In this document: positions 1 to 12,462 of the stretch, one piece after another
Numbering within the stretch: position 1 is the first letter of the stretch
Layout: the number at the start of each line of letters is the position of its first letter
Assembly: GCA_933207985.1 (NCBI GenBank)
Contig: OW240913.1
Location: 266,437,201-266,501,200 of the forward strand
Direction of reading: 5' to 3'
Length of the DNA stretch: 64,000 nt
Origin: Pelobates cultripes
Taxonomy: Eukaryota > Chordata > Amphibia > Anura > Pelobatidae
The notes under the pieces: generated by a model
Seen by the model: only the letters and a program-made list of their open reading frames with translations
The model's database searches: none
Told to the model about the DNA's origin: nothing
Made by a program: the position numbers and the translations under genes

Positions 1-1094
1 TAGAGTGTTTTATAACGGTTGTAGAAAACAAGAAGCAAGGAGATTATTTTTTACATCTTTTTAACTCAACCGCAGTTTACAGTTGTTAATGAAAATGTCT
101 GAAAAATGCCAACTTCGCATATTTTGTTGATTAATGTAAAGTTCTTAAAGGTGACAGGTCCTCTTTAAGTACTTAGATTTATATCACACTTGTAACACAC
201 ATGTAAAATGGCTACTTTCCCTGAGGCAGGATATCATGGGAGGCACAGTGCATGAAACATTACTGTCGAGGATGAGCAGTTGTTGGGATAACACTTAAAA
301 GGTAAAAAGAGAGAAACACAGTTTCTGGGTTGTTAATATATTTTTGATATTTATAGAAGCATGAATGAGCTGCAGACAGGAAGAGAGGTTAAGAATGTCA
401 ACCCCTTATATATAAGGGTAATTCTTGCATTTGATTAATGATATAGACAGCTTAGTTTAGGTTAGCTCAAACTACTTGGCGTTTCTCTTTTATAGATTTT
501 TAAAACTTAATCTTAAAAAGAGCATGTGACCTAGGTCACAAAACTGTCATATCAAAGTGTGTTTGGACCAGCAGGGAACCCGTTCCAAAATCCTCAGCAT
601 TAGTCAGACTATAGCCCTGGGACCTAAGAATTTAGCAGGAGACGCTAAATGCTCTCCTGTGTGCTTGTAGCTCTTCACTGTGGCATGATGGGAAATTCAC
701 TAGAGAGCTATTGTGTGTAGAGCAATGCTGTATATTATTAGCAAAACATAGCTGTGCTTTCTCTAGCTTAATCCTCCCTGTGATTCTCGTATTCCGCTCA
801 GATTCTGAAGAAAAAAATTAAAAGAATGGAAAAGGACCTTGAACTTGTTTTGCGTTATTCCAAAAAAATCATGTGTTTAATGTAATTGCTTAATGGCTAT
901 GCAGAAAGCATCCAAAACATCTGCATGAGCACTGTTTCCTGTATTATAGTCCTTGTTTGTATTTTAATATAATTTTATATCCAGTTATAGTTGGTAAAAT
1001 AATAAAATAAAGCAAAATAGTGATAAAACAGCAGGACCCAGCAGGACCTAAGAAAGGTTTGACTTATCACATAAGGGGAGGAACTAGCCACCCA
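1..1094. other. Unassigned AT-rich stretch
   Basis: No gene, tRNA-like fold or recognisable repeat is visible. The only small structure is at about 144-169, where CTTAAAG and CTTTAAG flank a short spacer. This looks like the bare ends of a TTAA-type element but is too short to call. Confidence 0.5.
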
Positions 1095-1152
1095 CCCCCG
1101 GCACCATAACCACTACAGCTGTAGAGGTTATGGTGCTTGGAATGTTCTTTAA
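1095..1152. repeat. Family G palindrome fragment
   Basis: ACCATAACCACTACAG at about 1103 is answered by GTAGAGGTTATGGTGC at about 1122, giving an imperfect hairpin. The piece ends in TTCTTTAA. The same ACCATAACC/GGTTATGGT pairing recurs near 34.4, 35.0, 35.7, 36.0, 38.7, 48.8 and 61.6 kb. It is one end of the element family called G here. Confidence 0.6.
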
Positions 1153-1875
1153 ATATGCTGGACAAACATAGCTAGGCTTGGGAAGTTTTTACACTGCCAT
1201 GATGGTAGATTTTTGCAGTCTGTAACGATCAGGATTTTGATTTGGGATTTCAATTTTGCTTCTAGAGACAGTCCCCTAAAAGTGCAGTGCAAGAGCATCA
1301 AAAGTGCTTACATATATTTTGCATATGAGCAGTCCTAATTGACAATCTGGCATGCCTGTGCTGGCTAGCTTCTTTTCTGTTATCCATGCTCCCAAGCCTT
1401 GTATTCCTATTCCAACTCCACTCATTCCCCACCCATGTCCATCCCATGTGTATACCTCCCAGGGTTGGGAGATATGTGACGTTAAAAATATAAATGGCAC
1501 TTAGCTGCCTCATATTGCCTTTAGATTCAATTGTGGAGGTTTTTTCTAAGCAATTATTTTCTATGTATAGACCACACTTTAATAAAAGGATTGTGCATCA
1601 AACCAGAACATATCAGACAAGCTAACATATGAATATTATATTTCTAGATGACTGGTGAGAAATTGATTGTTATTGGTACAATATAATTACAATGTATCCT
1701 TAAAATACACAGATTATTCAGCAGTTATGCTAATTACTTAGATCTATAATTTCCCTAACCAATACTCCGGCCCACCAGTGAATAACCCTGACACCAGCAT
1801 ATTGTGGCATTTGCCACAGCTTTATTTCATGGTTGGTAACAAGCATAACTGAAAGGGTACCAGGCCTTGCTGGTG

Positions 1876-1906
<31 letters not shown>

Positions 1907-2490
1907 AGTGGCCAAAAATAAGCAATGTAGGTAAAGCGTATCTTATTATTTTTTAATTAAATTATATATTTTTAAAACTGTGCCACAATAAAGAGCCCCC
2001 TCGCACATTAAAGCCAACACAACAGCCGCCCTAGCACATACATTACACTACAAATATTCAGCGTACTCACACATACAACTCCACAAAGCAACCACTATAC
2101 CCATACATAGCACAAGCACAATTGTTTATGTATTACTTTGGCGTAGCACTACCAAAAGTTTGCTTACCCCTGAACTAAGCTGAGAGGGAGAATTATGATC
2201 ACAGTTTTGGTTGATTTTACAAACTGTAATGCCTTAGCTTGACACAGCATGAGGCCAGTAGATCATCATCCCTACACATCACTGCAACAGATGTCTGATA
2301 CACTCATACTATTTAAGAAGTAAGGGAGATATCTAAATCAAGTAAACTTGGCATGAACTTAGTCTTTGCCTCTCTCTGTGTCTCATTCGTCTTCGGACTG
2401 GAGCCATCTGACTGAGCTTCACAAATCTGACATTCGGCATAAAATCTTCACATCACATGATGTCCTGCTGATTTGTTTTTTGTTTCCCAG
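1153..2490. other. Unassigned stretch with one CA microsatellite
   Basis: No gene was recognised. The block 1975-2170 is richer in C and A than its surroundings and may be part of an old repeat. I cannot place it in a family. Confidence 0.4.
1876..1905. repeat. (CA)n microsatellite
   Basis: About fifteen uninterrupted CA dinucleotides. The run gives artificial Cys-Val reading frames on the opposite strand. Confidence 0.95.
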
Positions 2491-2668
2491 CAAATTAGCT
2501 CCAGACCCTGGTGAAAGCACAGTTTTAGAAATGAGATCGTTAGTAACAGGGCAAGGACAGGAAGCTTCTGGGCCTCCATATGTTGAGAGCTGGAAGTCAC
2601 AAAAGAGCCAGCATGAGAACTGTACCCTTCAAACCAGACTGCCCTACCCTTCTAACTATATCATGTGA
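2491..2668 (+). CDS. Possible 3'-terminal coding exon, gene unknown
   Basis: A convincing acceptor (polypyrimidine run TTTGTTTTTTGTTTCCCAG, 2472-2490) is followed by 178 bases that stay open until TGA at 2666-2668. The first base would complete a split codon. The predicted tail is hydrophilic, about 58 residues, beginning KLAPDPGEST and ending LPYPSNYIM. It shows no domain, membrane segment or repeat that I recognise. It does not lie in a visible repeat, and an AATAAA lies at 2958-2963. The frame is also open upstream to an ATG at 2366, so a single chance open frame is a real alternative. I do not recognise the gene. Seen: splice-like signal and open frame. Inferred: that it is an exon. Confidence 0.25.
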
Positions 2669-3890
2669 TCATTCAGTGAAAAATATTTTCTAGGTTTATT
2701 CACTAAACTGAGATTTGTAGAGACTTGACAAGGAAATTGATTGTTTTTTCAAAATAGTGGACATCTAAAAAGAACCAAAATGAAGAATTATTTCACTTTG
2801 TAAATTATAGCCTACATTTTGCAGTTCATTTTGTTAATTCTTTTCAATTCCCGATTTGTTGAATAACCACATTTAGAGTTTTGCCTTAGAGCGATGGGAG
2901 TTCTACTTGAGAAATTGAATGATTGCCTATAATCTAACAAATAATAGCATTTCCCCAAATAAATACAAGACCCAGTGAGGATTGTTTAAATTGTCCAGAA
3001 AATTATTGCACCAAATGTTACCTCGCCCATAAATTATATCAAGATGCACATTTTACTGCTACTATTTAGTTTTTCTCTGATATTAGAAACACGTATTGGT
3101 TATGTTTACTTAATGCCTACTCAGAGTTGAAACATTGCATAGTCTGCTAATGTAACTCTTTTAGCCATATTGAATTTTAATAAATCTAATTGCTGTTATT
3201 TTAGTGCATAGTCGCCTATGGTGTTTATGGATTTCAAGTCATTCTGAAGCAATGTTCTCAAGGTGAAGTAATCAGAAGAAACATTCCACTAGTTACCATG
3301 GTGATTGCTCTGTTATTTTGCACTGGCCCTAGATTTGATTTTCATTCGTATACCATGGTATGTGTGATGTGCATTAAAATTCTTGCCTGTATATAAGGTA
3401 TACTGGTTGTGCGAACCATTATTTTTACAGGTTGATATTTAAAATCCAGGTCACAATTTCCATCCTTTATGATTAGCATGTGGAAGAGCAGCCTGTTTGC
3501 GCAGATACTCAGGACAAATCCATCTCTGCAGTCAACTCTAGCAGTAAATAGAAAAAAAAAAAAAAGTGATTAGGCAAAACATAATTTAATTGCATAAACA
3601 TGAGCTAGCCAGCTACCTAAGACAATCTTAGTGAGTCCATGTTTAGAATAATACTGAAGAGTTTAGCTGTTAAGAAAAAATAAGAATTCAATGTTTTTGA
3701 GTATATTTTGGTGTTGTGTATATTAAAATGTCCTTTATTGCAATGGAACTGAAAATATTTAGAGATAGATTGCAAAATGGCTTGCACTCCAGGAATATCA
3801 AGATAATGCCCGGTGCAGGTTCCCAGTGAACATACCAGGGGTAGGCCGTTCACATAGAACAGAAAAAACCCAACTTTTATTCACATGTAG
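2669..3890. other. Unassigned AT-rich stretch
   Basis: No gene or clear repeat. An AATAAA lies at 2958-2963 and an A-run at 3550-3565. The sequence looks single-copy. Confidence 0.5.
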
Positions 3891-3935
3891 TCCTGATGAA
3901 AGCTATCGGCGTTGAGCTGAAACGTCGACTTGTTT
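3891..3935 (+). repeat. GAAACG-motif retroposon-like fragment
   Basis: CCTGATGAAAGC...GCTGAAACGTCGAC has the layout CTGA(N)n followed by self-complementary bases and GAAACG. The same layout recurs near 25620-25655 (CCAGCGAAACGCACGTC). I remember this motif as common in frog dispersed repeats, but cannot assign the family. Confidence 0.3.
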
Positions 3936-4054
3936 TAGCATTACATGTAAATATAAGTTACGTTTTATTTACAATCTATTTGGAGTGCGGAATGCGCCTT
4001 ATTTGCGCTCTCTCTCTCTTTATATATATATATATATATGTATATACATACATA

Positions 4055-4444
4055 CAGGGACGTATTAGCCGCGAGACAAGGCATTTGCCTTGGGGGGCAT
4101 TTTCCAGGGGGCGGCTAAAAAAGGCGCCCCCAAATGCCCAGGGCAAATGTCTTGTTAGCCTCGCGGCTAACAGTCCAGGCAGGCGGGTGGGCGGGCGGCG
4201 CTGGCGAGGGAGCTGAGCAGAGCGTTCAGGGGAAAGTGCTCCCTCGCCAGCGCCGCCCGCCTGACCAACCAGCAGCCCAACTAGACCCCAAGGAGAGAGA
4301 GAACCCCCCCAGCATTCCCAAAGGTAAGAAGGCTAGGGGGGATTAAATAAAAAAAAGGGAGTGTGTTAATGTGAGTGAGTGTGTGTATGTCTGTTAGTGT
4401 GTGTGTGTGTGCCTAGGGCAGCACAAAACTAGGATACACCACTG
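4055..4444. mobile_element. Non-autonomous hAT-type element
   Basis: The left end CAGGGACGTATTAGC and the reverse complement of the right end, CAGTGGTGTATCCTAG, form degenerate terminal inverted repeats of the CAGNGGCGTA kind that is typical of hAT elements. The element sits in a TA-rich microsatellite. Its flanks CATACATA and TATATATA could be a decayed 8-base duplication but are not decisive. Inside, GCGGGCGGCGCTGGCGAGGG at about 4190 pairs perfectly with its reverse complement at about 4240. GTGT-rich sequence precedes the right end. No transposase is encoded. Confidence 0.65.
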
Positions 4445-4454
4445 TATATATATA

Positions 4455-4914
4455 CAAATACATTCTTTAGTAGATATATTCCCCAATGAAAACGTGCATG
4501 CATTTAATTACCCAATTTATCATTAGAGGTATATCTAAACACAGCTTATAAAATCTGCAGATCTCTTAAATGTTGTCTTTGCAAGCCCTCTTCTTCTAAC
4601 CCCACCCAGGCTTTCTGTGGCTGTCCAATCACAGACTTCCCAATGCAGTTCAGTGAGAAGTATTTGCAAGGCAGGGGCTCTGAGCAATTGCTGCCTCTTG
4701 AGTTTAGCTCCACCGAGGAACCAGGAAGTAATAGAACCTTCTGTCTGCTTGAAAATCAGAGGGGAGAGAGGGGGTGTAACCAGGTTAATTAATAAAAGTG
4801 TACATTTCTATTAAAATTGGCACTTTTTCAAAACGAAAATCATATGGCACACTCTTTTCACATAAAGCATTTCAGTAAGCTAAAGTGTTTTAAGGGTGTG
4901 TGCTGTCACTTTAA
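4455..4914. mobile_element. TTAA-type element, family F (5' end missing)
   Basis: Collinear with 13845-14270. Shared blocks include a TAGTARATATATYCC-like start, CCCACCCAG(G/A)CTTTCTGTG, ACAGACTTCCCA, TGCCTCTTGAGTTTAGCTCCAC and the run into TTAA at the right end (CTGTCACTTTAA). The first bases of the family (TTAAAGGGACAATCC) are missing because the hAT element at 4055-4444 and its AT microsatellite abut the left side. No coding capacity. Confidence 0.65.
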
Positions 4915-6959
4915 GAGTTACCATTTTTTTTTGTAACAGACAAATGCAAACAGACAAATAACCTTCTTTTTAGGTATTTGTAAAGAACCTGCTGGTACTT
5001 TGGGGAATATAATCATAATGTACACATTGTGGCTGTATGTGGGTAGCATTTAAACAATTGTTGAGAATAAAAAAACATTTGTGGAATTTACTACTCACCA
5101 AAAACCAATAAATTGGTTGCTCTTTCATTAAAATCTCATTGTTTAAGGTCAGGGTTTGCTGTTTTTTCATTATCACATGCTCAGACTCACATGTCTTCAT
5201 CTTGCGTTCAGGCCCTCATGTCATCTTTTTGTGCTGATACTCTCACCTTCCAAACAAGTTAATTTAGAAGATTATTTACAGCTCCAACCACTGGCAGCAT
5301 TTTATGACTATGGAGATTGATTGAGTGCTCACCACATTATTTTCTCGCATATAAAAGTTTCAGTGAATAAAACAGGTTACAGAAAACTGAGGTCACGTCG
5401 CTCACACACATATAAATACGTTGAAATGCAGTTATTATGACTGCAGAGTTTACCATTTTCCTGTACAGACTTCTTTTCCTACTGATGGGATATGGAACAT
5501 AGAAAAGAAATATAAGGCATTTATCATCGGGTCCACCAGTGGCATGATTTGCCTCTGCTACATGCCATTAAACATTTTCTTAAAGAGAACATAACACCGC
5601 CAAACATTTGGAGGTATTAAATTGGAACTCGATGAATCGGATCGTATGCCTGATTCAAAGTGCATACCTGTTACCAAATGTTGCCTCACACGTACCTCCA
5701 GTTATACTAAATCCCACCAGACGGCCCTGATTTGGAACTGTTGTCCCACTGTACATTGGTTTCCCCAGGGCAAGACACCCTGAAAACTTAGGCTAGTGGG
5801 ATATGTATCTAAAATTGGGAACCCTCTGAACTACCCAGAGCTTAATGAAGCCATCACCAAACCTGCATGTGACAGATGCGATGTGACACCAGAGGCTTTC
5901 TGGGATCCTCCTGAAGCCCTATAGAAGTTGCCACGGGAGAGTGAGGGAGATCTTTGATCTTTCCACCAGCCCTTAAAGTAACACACTATTAAAGTAACAC
6001 ACTATTAAAATAAATTCAGGCCTCATATTCGGAGCTCAAGTTTCCCCTATTTGCCATCAATGATGCCCCTGGTGCTCACGCTGTGCTGCACAGTTCCTTG
6101 GTGTCTCCGAACATGAGGGTACTATAGTGAGATGACAGGACTCTGAAATCAGGACTGTCCCACCGAAAGCAGGACTCAATGTACAGTAGCGTCGACTTAC
6201 TATTTACGTCCTCTCTACACACAAAAGAAAAACTTTAGTCGGATAGATGAGAACAATAATTTAAAAAAATCTGTGGTTGGGGTGTCCAGGACGAATGCAG
6301 GAAGTTAAAATATTTTCCTTCATACAAGTGTAAATGTCTGCAAAATGAAAGTGTATGGTGAACACCTTTGTAGGAGCATCATATCACTGAAAGGAAATGT
6401 GCATAGTTTAGCACACTAAGACAGGCCGCTGCCGCTGCTTCATAGGTGCAGTTTCCTTCCTGAGGCAAAGATTTCGTATTTAAAATGTTTCATTCTTTTT
6501 ATTTGCCTGACTTGATCACTGGTTGTAAGCAAGGGAAATGCTAATTATTTTCCCAGCATTCAAGCTATATGGTAATATTGAAGACTCCATCCTGTGTATC
6601 ACATGCAGTTTCAGGCTTTGAATCCCTTATATTGTACTATTGCCATATACTAAGGCTTTTATGGCTACAACGCCTGTCTAACTGTAGTTTCCTCGACACA
6701 GGAATTGTGCCTACACTGTCCAAGCGAACTGCATGTTTAGTAAACCTAGCTGGCAGTACTAATTGCTGTCGTTTGGTGACATCATAACTGGCTGCACAGA
6801 GCACGTTTGGCGGGGCGGAATAAAATTCAGCTGCAGGAGGGAAATGCTTTTCCTGTGGAATTCTGATGAAAAAAGGAAAATGAAAAAGGCCGTCCCTGGA
6901 ATGCTCTGGAAATTTAACCTTTTCAGTACTGGAGACTTGTAACATTCACGATCCTCTAT
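4915..6959. other. Unassigned stretch, small TTAA tandem
   Basis: No gene recognised. At 5973-6004 a 16-base unit TTAAAGTAACACACTA occurs twice head to tail and is closed by another TTAA. The block 5580-6240 has higher GC and may be an old repeat copy of unknown family. Frames near 6637-6945 show no recognisable protein. Confidence 0.4.
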
Positions 6960-7022
6960 CCTTTAAAACGGCACATTACCACCATGATCACTACAGCGTA
7001 TTGTAGTGCTTATGGTGCAAAG
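6960..7022. repeat. Family G-like palindrome
   Basis: ACCACCATGATCACTACAG and TGTAGTGCTTATGGTGC form an imperfect hairpin around GCGTAT, as in the other family G ends. Confidence 0.5.
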
Positions 7023-7125
7023 AGCCTATGTGCATCATATCCTTATTTGTCTCAAACTGTTTTCAGTTATATTTACAAAAATGGATGCTCTTCAGGCACA
7101 CAATGTCCAGCTAATATGACACTGC

Positions 7126-7500
7126 TTAAAGGGATCCTATAGTGCCAGGAAAACAAACCTGTTTGCTCCTCCCCCGCCAATGTCAGCCAGCAGGGGAGAC
7201 CTAATGCGCATGCGCGGCAATGGCCACACCTCGCCATAGGAAAAGCATTATTCAATGCATTTCTATGGGGAAAATCTGACGTTGGAGGTCAGTGAGGACG
7301 TCCAGCGTCAGATGACGGACCAAAAGTCTGTTTACATTCCAGAAGCCCTCTAGTTGCTGTCAGTTAGACAGCCACATAGGGCAGACTTAGAGCTGCAATG
7401 TAAACATTTTTAACATTGCAGCACTAGTTGCAAAAGGGACACAGCACCCAGACCACTTCAATGAGTTGACGTGGTCTGGGTGCCTACAGTGTCCCTTTAA
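7126..7500 (+). mobile_element. TTAA element, family A, copy 1
   Basis: Begins TTAAAGGGATCCTATAGTGCC and ends GTGTCCCTTTAA, so both ends lie on TTAA. The right end carries the stem GCACCCAGACCAC...GTGGTCTGGGTGC (7446-7485). An inner stem at 7392-7422 is palindromic but differs in sequence from the corresponding stem in other copies. The left hairpin (CCAGGAAAACAAACCTG) has lost its second arm, so the copy is shorter than the rest. Termini match the TTAAAGGRR rule remembered for Xenopus T2 (Kolobok-like) MITEs. No open frame of note. Confidence 0.85.
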
Positions 7501-8213
7501 CTATTGTTGAAGTTCCACCTTAGCCCACCCAAATATTGACAGCAGTGAAAGGCTTAAAATCATCATTATACTGTAATGGATTGCGGATTGTTGCAAACAA
7601 CTTGGGTTCAACTGATACATCGTCACTATTTTTTGTGTTTATTCATTTTTAATATGGTCTCATTGCACTTCCCTCGAGGGAAAATGTATATATTTTTCTT
7701 CCTTTAGCACTGCTACATATATACCATAAACATGGTATTCATGCTTCTTGTTATTTGCTTTATTTTGTAAAATACAGCACTTGCTCTATACAACAGAAGT
7801 TACTAGTTATTCCTTGATGGAACATTATGGATTACTATGGGGTAAATCTATGATCCGGATATTGTACATTGATTTGTAGCGAATTGAAATCTAAATGGCA
7901 AAATGTACACTAATATATCTAAGTTGTTACTATAGCTGAGCTAGAGAATGTTTTCAAATCAGCAATTCTAGTCTAAATTTTACCATTTTTATTTGGATTA
8001 AAATGTGGAATTTAGTGAACAGCCCTCTGTGTATTTTGCTCTATTTACTTACTGTATGTGATTTGTATTTAATATTTCTATGCACCATCTTTTGGAATGA
8101 GGAGACGTGTTACGGCTGTTTTGTTTGTTTGCTTTTTGTTTGCATAATTAAAGAAAATCAAGAAAGCTAGTTTACCATTATATTGTACTAGTCTGCACAG
8201 CTAGAGTATGCCT
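7501..8213. other. Unassigned AT-rich stretch
   Basis: No gene, exon-like block or repeat recognised. Confidence 0.5.
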
Positions 8214-8615
8214 TTAATGGCTGTATCATGCAGTGTCGCTGTCCCCTTAACCTTGTATTGTAAAACATTGCATACTGATAGCCACTAGAGGCACTTCTGC
8301 GGCACAGACCAAGTAAAACCTGGTCATGTGATGCAGAAACCCCATAGGAAAGCATTGATACCAAGCTTTCCTTTGGGAGTTTGAATGCGTACACGGCACT
8401 CGCTGCGCATGCACAATACATCTCTCCCCATCAGAGGAGGCCCTATCTTCTCTGTGATGGGGATGAAAAAAGTGAGTAACTGGAAACAAGATAAGTAAAA
8501 TGTTTTTTTAAAAGCTTTTTCACTGCCGACTGGGAGAAGGGGAAACTTCTAGGGAAAGAAACACTATAACGTTAGGGTTAGGATTTGCATTCCTAATGTT
8601 ATAGTGTCCCTTTAA
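8214..8615 (-). mobile_element. TTAA-type element (C/D group)
   Basis: The right end CCTAATGTTATAGTGTCCCTTTAA matches the TTAAAGGGACACTATA terminus in reverse. Inside are the group's shared blocks TAGCCACTAGAGGCAC, CATAGGAAAGCATTG and GCGCATGCAC. A donor-like AAGTGAGTAACT lies at 8469-8480. The left boundary is less certain and is placed at TTAA 8214. Confidence 0.7.
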
Positions 8616-9949
8616 GAAGCATTGCTTTAATATGTCATATACCATGTTCAATGAAATTTAGAACTATTGCTTGTTTCAGCTGATGAGAAAAAAAAAATGA
8701 ATGTGTACATCAGTGTACTGTATACTGCAGGAAACAAATATGACCATGCATCTAAACACTTCACTATTTTAGATTCAATTTACATGTCCAGCTCATGTCA
8801 AAGCTCTTCCTTATCAGTGTTTAATCACATTTACTGTCAGACTTGCCTGGTAACCTGTCACTGTAGTGAGGAATATGACTCATCTTTCATTCTTTCATCC
8901 CAGAAATCTGATCATTCTAATCTACTTTCAGAGCATGAGAATCATTACACCGAAAGATCTATTAATATGCAAATACATCCAAATGCTATAAACCTTAGTC
9001 TTGTCTTTTCATTATCCATATTATCGGATAAATGAAAACATGATTCACATGTTAGAGAACAGATTCAAAGAAATATTTATAGGACTGTAAAATATTTGCG
9101 ATTCTGTACTAATTAATGGAAATTACATTAATATTGATAGAATATCAGTGTTACTTAGATTTAATAAGCATCTTAAGTTTTTGTTGGAAAGGTGATAGGT
9201 TGGGATTCTGCAGTAGAGGAAACTGTGAATATTGATTTAACATTGCGCGTATTAGACATTATCTTCGAAATGAAGGATATTGATCTGTGGAGCAATAGTA
9301 GTGCGTGGTTCTAGCCAAGAACAATTTTCTTGATCTCATTAAATCAATACATGGATATAGTTTTCTCTCCGTCATTTATCTTTACCCAGAAAAATCAAGG
9401 AGACCCATTTGCACAATGTAGTCACATGATTCCAAGCAGATTTATCAGGGATACCAAGCTCGGGGATAGAATACGGCCTTATTTCTTGAGTAGCGTGCAG
9501 AGGTGTGAAAAATGTATCCTTGAATGCTAGATCTGTATTACCACCGCTAGCGTTCCACTATTATTCCTGTATAGACAGTGTACCCCTAAAGCGGGTTATT
9601 TCTTAATCACTGAGTCAGGACCAATAATTATGTCCCAATGCTATATATGTAGTTTAAAAAAAATGGTACAGGCACGTCGTATTGCTTAGGCTTCTGACAA
9701 CTGCTTATATTATATGTATTATATTAGTATTGAAGAATAGGTCACCTAGATACTTCCACACATGTAGGCTAGCTAATACTATATATGTAGTTTGGGACAG
9801 TATTTAAAAGATTTAACAACTAATGCCTGTAGAAATATTGTATGCACTGTAAATACAATAGATTATTAACGCAATTCCATAATTTAATTTGGAGCTGCTC
9901 TCTATTTTTCAGAAATTCTTTAATGCTCGGTTACCATCCCCTCTACTTT
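8616..9949. other. Unassigned AT-rich stretch
   Basis: One longer open frame (8667-9035) encodes a low-complexity, Ser/His-rich product with no recognisable domain and no splice or start context to support it. Treated as chance. Confidence 0.45.
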
Positions 9950-10576
9950 TTAAAGGGACACTATGGTCATCAAAACAACGTTAGTTTAACCCCTTAAGGA
10001 CACATGACATGTCATGATTCCCTTTTATTCCAGAAGTTTGGTCCTTAAGGGGTAAATGAAGCTGTTTTAGTGTAAGGATCATGCCCATGCAGTCGTATTG
10101 CTCAATTCTCTGCCATTTAGGAATTAAATCACTTTGGTTATGCAGCTATAGGTACACCTCCCTGCATATGACTTACACAGCCTTCCTAAACACTTCCTAT
10201 AAAGAGTCATCTAATGTTTAAAATTTCTTTATTGAAAATTATGTTTAATTTAGAATTTCTTATCTCCTGCTCTGTTAATAGCTTGTTAGACCCTACAGGA
10301 GCCTATTGTATGTAAATAAAGTTCAAATTACAAAGAGGAGATAAAAACTTTTAAAGTAAGTTACGTTAAGTAACTTACTAAGAATCAATTTTGTTTTCAT
10401 GTAAGCTGTGTGAGCCATAGCCTGGGAGGTGTGGCTAGAGTTGCATAAACAGAAACAAACGTGATTTAACTCCTATGTTGCAGTGAATTGAGCAGTGAGA
10501 CTGAAGGGGCATGATCTATAGACTAAAACTGCTTATTTAAGCTAAAGTTGTTTTGGTGATAGTAGTGTCCCTATAA
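9950..10576 (+). mobile_element. TTAA element, family B, copy 1
   Basis: Starts TTAAAGGGACACTATGGTCATCAAAACAAC and ends AAGTTGTTTTGGTGATAGTAGTGTCCCTATAA, so the ends are inverted repeats of at least 20 bases. The centre contains CTTATCTCCTGCTCTGTTAATAG paired with an inverted form near 10335. It is interrupted at an internal TTAA by the small element at 9986-10055. A second copy lies at 45210 and a stub at 47032. Confidence 0.8.
9986..10055. mobile_element. Tiny piggyBac-like MITE nested in family B
   Basis: TTAA followed by CCCCTTAAGGAC at the left and GTCCTTAAGGGGTAA at the right. Ends that begin CCC directly after a TTAA target are typical of piggyBac-type elements. About 70 bases, no coding. 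Close relatives lie at 13066-13123 and 30483-30562 and share the core GATTCCCTTTTATTCCAGAA. Confidence 0.75.
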
Positions 10577-11986
10577 TGTAATTTTGTACAAACTCGACTC
10601 TCCCATTCAGTGTCCAAGTGCTGGTATAATGTAAGCATGCCCTGATTTAGCAGGAGCTGTGCTATAAGTGTACTGTGTTCTGTATGAGCACACACAGAGC
10701 ACTATTTTATTCCCAGCTCAGAGCTCTATGCTTACCTGAGCTCACAATTCTATACTGATCCGCACCTAACATGCATGCACTCACAGCTCTAGGAATTTCA
10801 GGAGGCTGACTTGCACAGTGTGAGCAGACAGGGAGTGCTGACAGTGTGCTAGTATTTGAAAGGTCAAATTGGAAAGCGATGCCTCTCCAAAATGACATAA
10901 GAGGGAGGAGACTGAAGTTTATGCAGCAGGGATTACTGACAAATTTCAGAGAGCAGCTGGAAAGTAAATTGGATTGTACTGACAGCTTCACTACACCATA
11001 ACCGCAAAAAAAACCCCAATGTTTATTGTGATTGGAGTATGCCTTGATCATATATACTTTAACCATTTCTGGACTTGTGTTGAGCAGTTACATTGCTCTC
11101 GATACAGTAATGCCATATGATTGGTCCCAGATAGGTAAATATTAAAAGGTTTATGAAATTTAGCATTAATAAGACAATTCATATGAATGTTATGTGATTT
11201 TACTGCTGTGTGATGTCTTAGAAAAAGCATGTAATGTGTGTTGCTAGAAGAGATAAGAAAAACTAAAGCAGTGTTTTCAGCCCTGTGCTGAAGGCACAAC
11301 AATGGTCCATGTGATGTCATCGTCTCCATAGAAACAGCATTGTGAACTGCCTAAATCTTGGACTGTTGGTGGAGCTTACTGAGCTACAGAACACTTTGAG
11401 ACAGAGATTCATACTGACTAACTTGTTTTTTTTACCAACGGGAATACACCTAGAATTCAACCTGCAGCCGGTAAAAGTAAATAAACTAATGTTGCCTCTC
11501 TGTCTGGTAAAATAAAGACTTCTTTGTGAAATAAAAATATTAAGAGGTAAGCTTAATTCTTTAGTGAATTGAGCTATGTGCACTAATGGACAGATTTTCT
11601 CGCAGGGGAAAGAAGAGACCTCAGTCCAAGTAATACACACAGGATAGACAGAAGTGACATCAAGTACACAGAGCTGGGCACTCAACGCTTGATTGGCAGC
11701 TCTGAAGGGAGGTTTTAAAACTGCTGCATTTTTATTTATTTTTTACAAATTTCTTGTGCTCTCATCCATAAGAGAGTAAGTTCAGGATACACCAACAACT
11801 TTATAGTTGCGAAAGCAAAGATGGTTTGCTGCTTAGAGTCACCCTTTAATGAAAATCAGCACCCAAGTCTATTGTATTTGCTTATCTGCATAATTATCCA
11901 ATCCAGGTGCATCTTTTTGCCTCGCCGAATTCAGTTCTTTAAAATGAAACTCGTTTTTTTAAATTGAAAGAAAGTGCTCTGCACAG
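10577..11986. other. Unassigned stretch
   Basis: Several antisense frames of 90-122 codons overlap here (10707-11685), but they overlap each other in different frames and look like no known protein. No splice-flanked exon was seen. Confidence 0.4.
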
Positions 11987-12462
11987 TTAAAGGGGCACCA
12001 TAGGCACCTAGATTTCTTAATCTCCGTGAAGTAAACTGGGAGCCATGTCGCTGGAGTTTTAATTCTGCAGCTGCAATCATTGATGTTCTTCAAGAATGTC
12101 AATGTTTACAGTGCAGGGTTTAAATGTGCCTAGTAGCTGTCACTTTTGACAGCCACTAGAGGCGCTTCCAACGGTGTTTCAGGTATTTCAATCAGGTTGT
12201 CTTATAGAGACCATCTGATTGGCGCTGCATGCCATTTTGCCACGCATATGCATTAACCTCCCAATGCTTTCCTTGGCGAAAGGATTGGATTGGCTGAGAT
12301 TATCAAGATTGGTAATCTTAGCCAAGGAGGCTGTGCTGCCCCTGAAAAGAGCACTTCTGTTTGGGAGTAAAAGGTAAGTTAACTAACTTTTTAATCCTCA
12401 CTGGGGTCAGTAAACTAAACTGCTACAAGACGCTATAGCGTTAGTGTATAGTGTTGCTTTAA
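11987..12462 (+). mobile_element. TTAA element, family C, copy 1
   Basis: Starts TTAAAGGGGCACCATAGGCAC and ends GTATAGTGTTGCTTTAA. Internal hallmarks are GACAGCCACTAGAGGCGCTT, a cluster around CCAATGCTTTCC, a GATTATC...GGTAATC inverted pair and AAAAGGTAAGTTAA at about 12369. The same order is found in 20577-21710, where the copy is interrupted. Non-coding. Confidence 0.75.

Noticed and set aside
6637..6945. 102-codon antisense frame
   Set aside because: No recognisable domain, no splice signals, and length within chance for a window of this size.
10707..11685. Three antisense frames of 93-122 codons in a row
   Set aside because: They lie in different frames with overlapping ends, have no plausible splice junctions joining them, and resemble no known protein.
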